Shown here piece after piece: positions 11,578 to 21,631 of a stretch of DNA of 64,000 bases. Position numbers and translations under genes: made by a program. The stretch spans positions 1 to 64,000 of the forward strand of contig MSJH02000793.1 in assembly GCA_001931875.2 (NCBI GenBank), given 5' to 3'. The notes beneath the pieces were generated by a model. The model did not search any database. It was given only the letters and a program-made list of their open reading frames with translations, and had not been told where the DNA came from. The DNA is from Byssochlamys sp. IMV 00236. Lineage: Eukaryota > Ascomycota > Eurotiomycetes > Eurotiales > Thermoascaceae. Positions within the stretch are counted from its first letter, which is position 1. The number at the start of each line of letters is the position of its first letter.

Positions 11578-12264
11578 ATGATCGAAGAGATCCTTGAATG
11601 TCTGGGTTTTTATCGACTTGCAAGATCGCTACGTCTCTGGCGAATCGAGTGCCAGTTTGAATGTGACCATAAAGATGAGATTAATTGGATCAGGGCATAC
11701 AATGCCACAGAAAATCTCCAAATTGCTATCCTACAGCGCATACGTCGCCTCGAACGAGATCAGCAGGAACTTATGGCAACGGGAAAAATCCCTACCACTC
11801 CTCGCGCATTTGGAGATGACTGTTCCGACGTCTCAAAATACGGCGAGATTCTGGAAAAGGAGCTGGAAATGGCCCGGTGCATATGGCATACCAACAAGAA
11901 GGAACTGGCGGAGCTTCTGTCGACTCTGCCAGTGTATGGACGGGGCTTACGCCTTAGAGAATGGCGGAAGATTCGCGAGGTTAAAGAATTCCAGGACAAA
12001 TCGATGCTTTGGATGGACGGCAGGGAGCGCTGTGCAATGATGGGAGGATGTTGTGGGAGAACTTGTCGCTGCTGCGACGAGCCATTAATGACATATTTCA
12101 AGCCGACAATGGATACGTTCGAATTGCAACGAGTCGAAGCACTCCATGGACATTGTACCTCAGAATGCAGATGCTGCATCCGACACCAGCGAGCCTATGT
12201 ACCCGATGAGGATATCGAAAAAGTGCGTCGTAATTTATTGCTAAGCGACGTTGAAGAATGGTAA
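11578..12264 (+). CDS. Uncharacterised Cys-rich fungal protein
   Basis: Single exon, 228 residues from the ATG at 11578 (MIEEILECLGFYRLA); an upstream in-frame GTG was not used. The first half is Arg/Glu-rich and probably helical (RIRRLERDQQEL, EILEKELEMARCIW, LREWRKIREVKEF). The second half holds two Cys clusters about 35 residues apart, GGCCGRTCRCCDEP and GHCTSECRCC. This repeated CC..C.CC pattern is known to me from uncharacterised proteins widespread in Aspergillus, Penicillium and Fusarium; no function is established. There is no signal peptide or membrane segment, so it is probably intracellular, and the clusters could bind metal (inference). Codon content and length look normal for an intact gene. 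Confidence 0.65.
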   Translation: MIEEILECLGFYRLARSLRLWRIECQFECDHKDEINWIRAYNATENLQIAILQRIRRLERDQQELMATGKIPTTPRAFGDDCSDVSKYGEILEKELEMARCIWHTNKKELAELLSTLPVYGRGLRLREWRKIREVKEFQDKSMLWMDGRERCAMMGGCCGRTCRCCDEPLMTYFKPTMDTFELQRVEALHGHCTSECRCCIRHQRAYVPDEDIEKVRRNLLLSDVEEW

Positions 12265-13340
12265 ACGGCGAAATGAGGATAGTTCTTCAGAGGAGATGTG
12301 GGAGACGTGTTCCGGATGAAGCAGTCTTCTTAGCTATAGGACCAGTATTATTATTTGGGTATCCGATCATGCTATGAGATTCTGACTACACTACAAAGAG
12401 AATCTGGTAAAAAGACCGAACGGGTTATAGGATTGTATCGACTCAAGACTTGCTCAGCTTTAAGGGATATATTTTCTTCGAGACGTAAGTATTCATATGC
12501 TTCATGAAGACGGATCATAGTTGTAATTAAAATAATTAAAACCGGGTGTTGTGTTTGCTGAAACAGCACATATATCGCTAGCTAGCTGTGCACCTGAATG
12601 AAACGTGGGCTCTCATGTCAAGAGCACTGATTCTGACGAGGGGTAAACGGGCGTGCCTCTCCCCCGCGCCTGGATGAATTGACCAGTGATGAGCATTTCT
12701 ACTTATCGTCGCTTTCTGTTGGAGGTGCGGTCCAAGGGCGGACGGGGTCCCTTGCCAACTCAACAGTCCAGCGCAGTATGGTGGTCATAGCGACAAAGTG
12801 ATGCTAACTTGATTATTATTATTATTATTTAAATGATGCCCAGCCTCCTTGATGTACCGAGTAACTAGCTAGTAAGAGATCTATCTAAATTTGGATGTTC
12901 TCTTTGTGCCGTCTGCTGCCTGTAAACTTGCGCGATTGGCTGGGGTGCGCCCTCAGGAAATCGGGTGGTTGGTGTATGTACCTGGGAGGCTGGGATGGAA
13001 GGACATCGTCACAAGGCATGAGCAGGGCCCTCGCACTCTCTTTTCTCCCATCCTCTTTCTCCGTGAATTCATTCTCACATTCCTGGTACTCTTATCCAAA
13101 CGTTAGGGAGTCGCAAGAACTACACTCGTTTCTCCGACAGTTGCGGTTGTTGTGCTCAGGCGATTTACCAGCCGACGGCTGTGGATACGACTCAAGCATA
13201 GCAACGCTTACAGCTGCTTTTCCACTGGCATTCTACGAGGAATTGGCAGTGTGAAGAACATACTCAAGGGCAAATTCGCCCATCTTGCCCTCATACTCTC
13301 GTTTTTTTTGTCTGTGGGTCGATCCAGCATTCCTTCTACC
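12265..13340. other. Intergenic, promoter side of the Cys-rich membrane protein
   Basis: Contains an ATT microsatellite around 12813-12830 and a stop-poor stretch at 12891-13254 (119 codons) with no recognisable content, probably the 5' leader of the next gene. Confidence 0.45.
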
Positions 13341-14516
13341 ATGCGATCCTTCCAGATAGCGTCCGCGGCCTTATCGATACTGGGTCTGCTATCGCAATCA
13401 CAGATCTCCCATGCAACTCCATTCCCACTCGAATATGATCTTGTTCTCGTGAATCGAGCCTGCGCAAATACGTGTGGTTACTACGGCCAGCTTTGTTGCA
13501 CTTCGAGTCAAACCTGCAGCACAAACAGCGAAGGCCAGGCAGTATGCCTCGACGGGGAGAGTTCTGGCTCGGGAGAGGAATGGCAAATGTANNNNNNNNN
13601 NNNNNNNNNNNTACCTATGTAGTGACGGAGACGGACGTGGCGACAATTACCTCCACATGGAGTAGTCTCCTTGCCAGTTCTACAGCGGCGCCCGCCACGG
13701 GTACTTGCAGGCCAACGCTCGGAGAAACACCTTGCGGAGAATCCTGCTGCAGTGCATCCCAGATGTGTGAAAACAAGGTCTGTGTCGAAGGCGCTTCATC
13801 AGGGTACTGGAGCAGTTGGGCTTCCGCCTCCGCCACGGCAAGTCCTCCTCTTCGACCGACCAGCAGCGGTGAAGCTACCGTGACCCAAACCGGCGCAGCG
13901 ACGACAACTGAGCCCTTTATCGCTCCGGTAGGAACCGGTGGAGCGACGCTCACGAGCGCCAGTGCAGGAAACAAGGGCCTCAGTGGAGGTGCTATCGCAG
14001 GAATTGTCATCGGCACGATTGCAGGCGTCATCTTCCTATTGGTCCTATGCGCCTGCCTCTGCTTCAAGGAGGCTCTGGATGGTCTCATGGCATTGTTCGG
14101 CCTTGGGGGACGAAGGACAAAGGAGACAACTTATATCGAGGAGCGTCACTCGCATCGTTCCCACGGCAGCAGGCCTGAACGGCGTACCTGGTTCGGCACT
14201 CGACCATCACGGCCAGCTGGTGAGAAGAAGTCGGGCGTTGGTGGACTCGCCACTATCGGACTGATTCTCGGTGCACTCGCTCTGTGCCTTGGACTGAAGA
14301 GACGCAGAGATCACGAGGATGAAAAGAGCGATTATACCTATCCTTCCTCGTACTATTATTCAGATTACTATACTAGCGCAAGTGAGTGATATTTTCCTTT
14401 TCGCGGATCAATTGGGACAATGACTGACCATCTGTTCAACAGGCAGCGAAAGCTCAGATCGACGGACTAGAGACACGAGGAGATCACGGAGGTCACGCTC
14501 GCGCTCATATCGATAA
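13341..14516 (+). CDS. Cys-rich cell-surface protein with membrane segments, split by an assembly gap
   Basis: Exon 1 is 13341-14381 (containing 20 N at 13592-13611) and exon 2 is 14443-14516; the intron has a GTGAGT donor and CAG acceptor. The start is the ATG before a signal peptide (MRSFQIASAALSILGLLSQ). Two Cys-rich modules follow, CANTCGYYGQLCC...TCSTNSEGQAVC and, after the gap, CRPTLGETPCGESCCSASQMC. Then come a Ser/Thr-rich stalk, a Gly-flanked membrane helix (GAIAGIVIGTIAGVIFLLVL), a basic stretch, a second hydrophobic run (LATIGLILGALALCLGL) and an Arg/Ser-rich tail. The plan resembles fungal wall-associated or sensor-like membrane proteins; the ligand is unknown. The frames on the two sides of the gap do not match at 20 bases, but they would with any gap length divisible by three. 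Confidence 0.75.
13592..13611. other. Assembly gap (20 N) inside a coding region
   Basis: Twenty undetermined bases. Codon phase on the two sides requires a true length that is a multiple of three, so 20 is a placeholder. The left edge codes a Gly/Ser-rich stretch (SSGSGEEW), so a collapsed short repeat is plausible. Confidence 0.95.
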
Positions 14517-15690
14517 CGAACCTGACGCCACCAAAGCACTTCACGTTCCACTTCAACTCGCAAATGGATGTGCATGGTGACGGCACTCGCCTGGTCATCA
14601 GTATGCGGGGTTTGAGACGCTGTTTTCAACCGATACGAAATTCTTGTACATGCTTTCTCCGTCTTCTTTGCGAATCATGATCTGGTGCCTCGGGGAGAGT
14701 GGTGCCAATGTAATTATGAGTAATATGGTTGGATGCTTTAACGACATTGATGGGTATGACTTTATGTATACTAAAAATGAACTGAAGAAACGAATGATAG
14801 TTAGAATGAAAAGGAATATTACTTACTTAAGCTTCACGATCTAAGGTCCTTTGAGAAAAGTACTCTTAAGACCATCCACGACGGGGCCTATACCACAGCA
14901 GCAATGATAGGCGAGCGGTTGAGGCCGACCAAACGCGACGCCAGTCGGGGACGTCACACATGCAGGTACTCGGGCAGCGTCCGGAAGCGATGCTCGTTCG
15001 TCGAAGCTTGAAGCAAGCCAGAGCTGTCAACCGGTCCAGCTGCTTCGCAGTCGCGACGTGGAGTACAGAGCAAGCCCTTGAGCCTGGATGATCCCGCTGG
15101 GTAGGCGATACCTTGCATGTCAGTCTGCTCGTGCATCGCTGCCCTATGCGAGGGAGACGTTGTCCTGTGGCGTGTCGTGGCTGACCATCCCGAGATACCC
15201 TGGTGGTGTAGCAGTCCCGGGAGCGGCGCAATCGAGACGGATGCTGTTGTCACTCAGAGCAAATGTATGATGTGAACGCAAAGTATTAGCGGTCTCTATC
15301 CTTCAACCACAATGAGGTTGTTCCGCACGATCGAGATGAAGTTCAGATCAGATGGTGAAGGGTGGCGTCGACGCAGCGACGCCAAACAGCACACACCCGG
15401 CGCTCGCTCCCCGCTCTCTGGCGTCTTCCCGCCCGATTACACATCCCCGAACTAACTCTCTTTCAGTTCCTCGACCTCGCCTACCCAGAACTTCTTCGTT
15501 TCTCTCTTCCGCCGCTCCTTCGACTCCCTCGGAAGCGCCCATGATTTTGCGCTTGACCCTTGTTTTCTGACGACCTTTACCTCCTCTGTGAGTTGATTCT
15601 GAGTTGGCAAGTCCTGTCTGTTACTCATCCCTTCGCGATTCCTCCCGACGAGGACCTCGATCAACCGACCCGATCCTCTATCGCTTCGCC
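14517..15690. other. Intergenic and 5' leader of the CNOT9 gene
   Basis: 3' flank of the Cys-rich protein, then from about 15360 a pyrimidine-rich stretch typical of a fungal promoter and leader (many TCTCTTCC-like runs). Minus-strand frames at 14866-15253 look like chance. Confidence 0.5.
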
Positions 15691-17075
15691 ATGCTTCAAG
15701 CTCAGACTCCGCACGTCTTCTCCCACCAGCACCAGTATCCGCAGGCAGAGCCTTCCTGGCTCCAGCATCAGCAACAGCAGCATCACCAGCACCAGGCGCA
15801 GCACCAGCAGCACTCCTCCCTGGCTGCTCAGCAACATGCTCAGGCTCAAGCTGCTGCCGCGGCCGCCGCGGTGGCTCAACACCAGCATTATAACCAGATT
15901 GCTATGAGTGGCAACGGTGCTGCCAACGCTAGACAGGGTGCCGGCGCAGGAGCCATGGCAGCCGAGAATGCCCTCACTACTGCGGCATCAGCCATGGACG
16001 GTGGTATTAGCGAAGAGAACCGCAAGGTTTTCATCTGGGTCGCGGAACTGCTGGACCCTAACCGCAGGGAGGCTGCTCTTATGGAGCTCAGCAAGAAGAG
16101 AGAGCAGGTGCCGGAACTTGCATTGGTGATCTGGCATTCTTTCGGTACGTCGGATCCTTCATTATCCTGAGAGACACATCAATTGGGTTTCGCTGCAAAC
16201 TACCTTTTAAGACGGCCATGCTGACTGCAGTTGAATAGGTGTTATGACCTCCTTGTTGCAGGAGATAATCTCCGTCTATCCTCTGCTAAATCCGTCCCAG
16301 CTGACTGCGGCCGCATCGAATCGAGTCTGCAATGCTCTTGCTTTGCTGCAGTGCGTCGCGTCTCACAACGAGACTCGCACTCTCTTCCTGAACGGTATGC
16401 TCTTTGGTCTCTATAAACGAGAGTCTATGGTTCGACTAACTGATGTCTAATAGCTCACATCCCCCTTTTCCTCTATCCCTTTCTTAACACAACTTCCAAG
16501 TCGCGCCCTTTCGAGTACTTGCGACTCACTTCCCTGGGCGTTATCGGTGCACTGGTGAAGAATGACTCGTCCGATGTGATCAACTTCCTCCTGACGACCG
16601 AAATCATCCCGCTTTGCCTCCGCATTATGGAGACGGGGTCTGAACTCAGCAAAACAGTTGCAATTTTCATTGTACAGAAGATTCTCCTTGACGATATTGG
16701 TCTTGCATATATCTGTGCTACCTATGAGCGATTTTATGCGGTGGGAACCGTACTGAGCAACATGGTCACGCAGCTTGTTGAGCAACAGACTGTGAGGCTT
16801 CTGAAGCACGTCGTCCGCTGCTTTCTTCGGTAAGCTTATCTGCAGATGTTTTGTTTTGGTTTGGTCCCGTCTTTCAGGTCTCTTTACTGACTGCTTCCAG
16901 ACTGAGTGACAACAACAGGGCTCGTGAAGCTCTCCGTCAGTGCCTCCCCGAGCCACTGCGCGATGCCACATTCTCCTCGGTTCTTCGTGACGATGCGGCC
17001 ACCAAACGTTGCCTCGCTCAGCTTCTCATCAACCTCTCCGATAACGTTGTCGATGGAACCGCCGCCACTATGTAA
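15691..17075 (+). CDS. rcd1: CCR4-NOT complex subunit Caf40 / CNOT9 (Rcd1 family)
   Basis: Exons: 15691-16144, 16239-16394, 16454-16829 and 16901-17075, giving 386 residues. The C-terminal ~270 residues are the armadillo-like Rcd1/CNOT9 domain and are very well conserved: [74 protein letters not shown] and [18 protein letters not shown]9 is a scaffold of the CCR4-NOT deadenylase that binds NOT1 and tryptophan-containing peptides of RNA regulators; it acts in cytoplasmic mRNA decay and has nuclear roles. The N-terminal ~95 residues are low complexity, with Gln/His/Ala runs ([27 protein letters not shown]), typical of fungal orthologues. All introns are canonical. This is an intact housekeeping gene inside the accessory region. 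Confidence 0.96.
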
Positions 17076-18461
17076 AGACAATTTCACTTAATATAATTGC
17101 TAAACCTTATGAACTTGCATGGAATGGCTACAGGCGAAATCGGATATTTACGGCGCAAAACAGCAGAAAGGTAAAATGTGCGAGAAAAGAATAATCGGGG
17201 GCATGACGAAAAAAAAGAAGAAAAAGCTGGGGCAAATTTTTTCTAAGCTTGAGATCGGAACATTGGGACTTTGGGCATCTGCTGTTCACGATGTATGAAA
17301 TTTTTCTTGTTTTTCTGTTTCTTCTGTGTGGGTTGTCTTGCTTCGGTCTCGAACATCATGGCACGGTTTGTTTGGTGGCGGCGATATGGATGGTCTTGTC
17401 TCCCATGTGCATTTCCCTCTTCCCTTCTAAACCCCCCCTTTTTTTCTCTGTCACCACCTAGTCGGATAGACCTTCCTTGAGCGAGAGATACCAGGATCTA
17501 TGCATTTTTGTCTCTTCTACTACCTTTTCAGTCTCTTCTCCCCCGACATGTCTTGCTTCATCTTAATGTGTAACACACCCATTCTTGTTGTACATGTCAC
17601 CTTATTCCTGACTACTTGATGACTTATTTAGAGGCTCAGGTCTCTTTTTTTTTCTGTCTTCCCCCCCTCGTCTGAGAGTTGTCAAGGATCCGCGAGTGAG
17701 GAGCGCTCTCAAGGCCTGATTGGGGAATTCTTTCTATTTTGCATCAAAAGTGTTTATTGACGTCCATCTGTAATAATGCAAAGACATCTTTTTCAATCTT
17801 GTCGAATGTATGATACGTTTCTTTTCATATTATGTGAAATCCTAAAGTTATTTTGACTCTCGTCTCATGACTTATCATTTTAACCTGCCAATCTCTTCCT
17901 CGCAACAGTCGTGATTTGGAAACTATGCTTCCAAAAACAGCTGTCCAGTCACCGAGATTAGTTATCATCGGGAACTAAACCAGTTATACATCTTTTCTGG
18001 AGGTGTTCGGATCAAGATTGGGTGAGAAAGAGATATATCCTCGAGCCGCCAGACAAGCAGATATGATAGGCTAATATGTACTGTACAGTGACCTCACACA
18101 GTAAGACGGCGAGAACGAGTCTATTCGGGTCTTTGAAGTCCTATCGATATAGTAATGATCTATTATTATGAACATCCTTCCTCTAGAGCTTAGATGCGTT
18201 CCTAGTATATCCCACCACACAAAACCGAGCAATTATCGTTCTCGTGATTCAGTAAAAAATATGTCAACTCTTTCTTGCGTTCCCGCCGCTTCCGTAAACC
18301 GACAGCGAGTTTACATATACGTGTCCTAAGCGCCGATTAGTTAGTACTATACTAGTATTTGATATGTGAAGCAGCTTAGGGCAATCAAGTACCATAGGTG
18401 TATTTTCGGCATTGACGCTCTAGAAACAATCAATTAGTACCTGTACTTAAAAAGTGAAGGA
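17076..18461. other. Intergenic, no gene seen
   Basis: The 3' region of the CNOT9 gene (T-rich runs at 17290-17560 and 17640-17670) and then AT-rich DNA. Stop-poor frames at 17249-17480 are hydrophobic T-rich translations with no domain. Confidence 0.5.
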
Positions 18462-18790
18462 TTATGTACGGAGTACATACATTCGGTATGCCACCGCAGC
18501 GCCTAGTAGTATCAGTAGTACCACGCCAGCAGCCCCTGCAAAGATATGTGCGACGAATTTATTTGTGGGCCTAATTATATATTAGTTAGTATTTATTAAT
18601 GCTTATGGGAAGAACATCCATAAGATCAGCCAGCGAACATGCCGTGGAGGATCGATAATTCATGCCGTGGAACTTTCTTCCATGCCTATTCTCCCAGTTT
18701 ATCCCAATTGACCTACCGGCACTCGACGAACAGCACCAACAATGCGATCCAGAACGTGAGAGACCCGAAATGCCACCAGGCGTGCCCGTC
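18462..18790 (-). pseudogene. X-module copy B: two-TM small protein lacking a clear start
   Basis: Minus strand. The exon-1 part down to 18717 codes HAWWHFGSLTFWIALLVLFV, matching the X helix of copy A (VTFWTACLVLFLEW). After a 146-bp intron (18571-18716, donor GTAGGT, acceptor TAG) exon 2 at 18570-18462 reads in phase into a second hydrophobic helix (HIFAGAAGVVLLILLGAAVA) and a stop. The ATG that starts copies A and D is replaced here, and no in-frame ATG is visible for a long way upstream. The product would be a hairpin-like two-helix membrane peptide. I do not recognise it. Confidence 0.4.
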
Positions 18791-18978
18791 AGAGAGACGG
18801 ACTCCCCAAACGCCAGGCGCCAAGAAACGAACGGATAGCTGCTCGTGGGGACTTGATAAATTCAATATGTAGTGAGTATGGATGTGGTCATCTCCTATTT
18901 TCGGGGGCAGGTCTTTTGACTTCGACCATGCCCCTGGCTCTCACTGGTGGGCGGTGCCAGTCTGCATGAATCCCGGCA

Positions 18979-19110
18979 CTATTTAGCCATTAGTTAGTTT
19001 TTCCGCAGTGTGAAAGAGTTATCTTCAAATTCCTGCTGACTTACAAATGATCCGCTGAGTTGTCGAGCCATTTTATTTGCTATCTGTAGCATGAATATAA
19101 AAGGATTATT
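18979..19110 (-). pseudogene. Y-module copy B' (decayed exon plus intron)
   Basis: Minus strand: the exon end KWLDNSADHF is followed by an intron at 19044-18979 (66 bp, GTAAGTCAGC donor, CTAAC branch site, TAG acceptor), then AGIHADW. The frame carries a stop a few codons upstream of the conserved part, so this copy is broken. It aligns with the other Y copies at K-x-W-x-(D/K)-N-x-A-D. Confidence 0.45.
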
Positions 19111-19203
19111 AAGTCTACCGGCTTTCTGGAGTTATCGATCCTTCGAATTTTAAGGTATCCATTACCAATGGACCTTAGAATTTAAAAAGAATGTGTGCCT
19201 AAT

Positions 19204-19461
19204 CTATGATAGTAGTGATTAGCCATTAGCTTTTTCTTGTGAAAGAGTCACCTTCAAATGCCTGCTAACTTACTAGGAATCCGCGAGATTGTCGGACCAT
19301 TCTCTCAGAAGTATGAGAAGAAAGTATAGAAATAACCCACTAATGAACTGCCTGAAGGTCAATGAGGACTTGAATTCGATCCCTTCCATTAAAGATGAGT
19401 AAATATGGTTAAGTATTACTGCAGTATAAGTGATAACAACATCCCCACTGAAGAGAAACAA
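19204..19461 (-). pseudogene. Y-module copy C: hydrophobic exon and conserved intron
   Basis: Minus strand. The open exon from an ATG at 19461 (MFLFSGDVVITYTAVILNHI) ends with a membrane-like stretch FISGLFLYFLLILLREWSDN and LADS. An intron follows (19273-19204, 70 bp, GTAAGTTAGC donor). Joining at the splice sites creates a stop at the junction where copy F codes for Leu. Related to copies B', D and F. Confidence 0.45.
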
Positions 19462-19484
19462 AGGAAAAAGAATATACAGCCGGG

Positions 19485-19620
19485 GTGCTGTCCTCGAGCT
19501 CTATCAATATGGTCAGTAACAGTCTTTTTATAAGCAGGACTTCCAAAGCATACTTAAATTTTTTTCCCGCACTCCATAAGAGTTATCTTCAAATTCCTGC
19601 AGGTCATCTGATTGGAACCG
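19485..19620 (-). repeat. Fragments of X and Y modules
   Basis: Positions 19490-19550 resemble the distal exon-2 region of copy A (about 283-330: CCT(G/C)GAG...ATG/ATATGGTCAGTA...TATAAGCAGG). Positions 19560-19605 repeat the core of the Y intron (GAATTTGAAGATAACTCTTA on the minus strand) without its donor. These are truncated leftovers of the same family. Confidence 0.4.
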
Positions 19621-19622
19621 CC

Positions 19623-20004
19623 CTACTTGGCCATTAGTAAGTTGTTTCTGCACTGTATAAGAGTTATCTTCAAAAGGCTCGCTGACTTACAACCTATCTG
19701 CCAGATTTTTGGCCCACTTTCGGGCTGTCGATAGCACAAAGTCCAGGATTGTCAACAAATGTATGTGTATAAAGAATATAAACCAGGTCGACCAGGAGAA
19801 GTTGGATCCCTTGACTATAAAAATTGTCGAGTATTACGATGCTGTCTATCCTCTCAGTTTATCCCAATCGAATTACCGAGACTAGATCGCTGCCATGGCC
19901 CAGAAGCACGGCACCCACAACAGCGCGACGAAGATGAGAGCTACTTCGAAAGAAACGAGGATCTGCCACCAAGTATTCTCACCGATCAACCGAGAGATGT
20001 CCAT
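19623..20004 (-). pseudogene. Module copy D: X unit followed by Y unit
   Basis: Minus strand. The X exon starts at ATG 20004 (MDISRLIGENTWWQILV) with a hydrophobic helix (SFEVALIFVALLWVPCFW); codon 41 is a TAG, one C-to-T change from CAG. The X intron is 19876-19815 (62 bp). The following exon contains a Y unit, with a hydrophobic stretch (FIFFIHIHLLTILDFVL) ending ARKWAKNLADRL, then the Y intron at 19690-19623 (68 bp) and a short end AVPIR before a stop. The two units sit in different frames, so the order X then Y may be two decayed genes or one rearranged gene. Confidence 0.45.
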
Positions 20005-20038
20005 GGTACAAGATTTAAACGAATGTATGGGTCGTAAT

Positions 20039-20253
20039 GACGTAGCAATAGAGATGTACAATATTGCCATGGGGCGTATACCGTCATTGCTATGTTGAGG
20101 AAAAGCACGAGGAACTGCCTTTAAAGTATTTTACTCAAGCAATAAAGAAACGTCCACAGAGCAGGAATTGATTAATGTCGTTGTGTAACGATGTCGCAAT
20201 AGAGATGTACAATATTGCCATGGGGCGTATACCATCAGTGCTATGTCGAGGAA
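20039..20253. repeat. Direct repeat of the module 5' flank (two 64-bp copies)
   Basis: A segment at 20039-20102 is repeated with few changes at 20190-20253 (both contain CAATAGAGATGTACAATATT then GCCATGGGGCGTATACC). On the minus strand it lies just upstream of copy D, and a diverged version lies upstream of copy A (about 685-720). It may be the module promoter or leader. Confidence 0.6.
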
Positions 20254-21417
20254 AGGAAAAGGAGAAGAGAACCCAGATTAAATGCTGCCGAGAGGCGACC
20301 CCGCAGTAGTGACTAGTTCTTCCATTGACTGGATGTCTAGAGTGTCCTGTGGTAGTGACTATCCTCTCGTTGAACGGATACTGAAGTTACTCCATAGTAG
20401 TGATTGGACCTTCAGGTGAATCGATAACCCAATCGCTCTGCGGTTGGTCTCCTGGCGAATCGATTACGTGAAGCTTTTTCGATAGGAAATCTTACAGTAG
20501 CACAGATGAATATATCGCTGATGTTCTGATCTTAGATTATATCTCGTTTTTTAGTAGGATCCCGCGGATCGCAATTCCAGACGATGATATGCTTCCCAGA
20601 TTTCCAGAAGTATCGGATCTGAGGATAGCATTGTCGAAAGTCCGGCGAGTATAATTCACTGGCCTGCGCATCTGCCGTGCCCATTCATCTTTCCCTCCCT
20701 CTCATTAACCGCCGACAGACCCTCTGGCTATGCTTTTCTCCCAATCTTTCCCCACCAAACGCCGAGAAAGACGGAGCGAACCACGCCGCTACACTTCTTC
20801 AAGTTCTCTCGATATAGCCAGTAGCGATCTCTTATTATAATAGAAGGACCGAATTTGGATGAATTGCTTGGTCCCTATGTGCACCAGCTTCCCCACCACC
20901 ACCATTTTCACAACTTGATCCAAGTTTCGATCCAAAAAAAAAAATTAACCCAAAAGGCTACCTAGTCTTGATTACATTGGCAAATATGCTACGTCGCTCC
21001 CATTCTCGAACATCGAAACAAACTGATCAGTCCACCTGCCATTTTATCATACTTTGTCTATTCGTTACTACATTCTTCTGAACCTGGACTGGGTTCAAAA
21101 GAAGCTACTTCCTGTGTTGAACCACATAAACCGTTAGTACCTTCCTCATGAGAGAGCAGTAATGGGCACAGTAAACTTCCCCGCCAAAATTTTGATTCTC
21201 TTTCTCTCTCTCTCTCTTTCTCTCTGTTCCTTTTCTTTTCCTCAATATAGCAATGATTATATGTCTCTATTGCCGCATTGGATATCAGATTCAATGACAG
21301 ATTCGATGCTTTTATTATTTTCTTTCTTCTTACTGTGTTATTATACAGCAGTGATACACTCGTTCAAATATAATTAACATTCACTTATAAGTACATTCAC
21401 CCACTCGTTACGCCAAT
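20254..21417. other. Intergenic, no gene seen
   Basis: Includes irregular GTAGTGA(C/T)T-containing units at 20307-20425 and a CT microsatellite at about 21195-21225. There is no supported coding sequence. Confidence 0.45.
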
Positions 21418-21631
21418 ATGGGTATCAATATCAATATCGGAAATAATATCGGTACTGCCGGGCTGATAGGGGTTATGATCCTCTGGTACGCCCTGCGCAT
21501 GCTGAAGAAGTGGAGCGATAATGCTGCCGATTGGTTGTAAGTTAGCAGGCATCTGAAGATAACTCTTATATAGTGCGGACAAACTAATGGTTAAATAGGG
21601 TCGGCATTCTTCCCGACCGCCGGACGCGTTA
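21418..21631 (+). CDS. Y-module copy F: small membrane-anchor exon with conserved intron
   Basis: Exon 1 is 21418-21536, the intron 21537-21598 (62 bp, GTAAGTTAGC donor, ACTAATG branch region, TAG acceptor), and the short exon 2 ends at about 21631. The protein is about 50 residues: MGINININIGNNIGTAGLIG, a hydrophobic helix (GLIGVMILWYALRMLKKW), SDNAADWLVGILPDRRTR and a stop. It is the only Y copy on the plus strand and the only one with start, helix, splice sites and stop all intact. It may instead be the first exon of the decayed gene that follows immediately (21599-22520), whose frame continues open in a different phase. Confidence 0.4.

Noticed and set aside
17249..17480. Hydrophobic plus-strand frames after CNOT9
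   Set aside because: T-rich 3' flank gives Phe/Leu/Cys runs in any frame; no start context or family.
18462..20253. Reading the X and Y modules as one long joined gene
   Set aside because: In copy D the X and Y parts lie in different frames and the modules occur separately elsewhere (A is X only, F is Y only), so a single gene is not supported.
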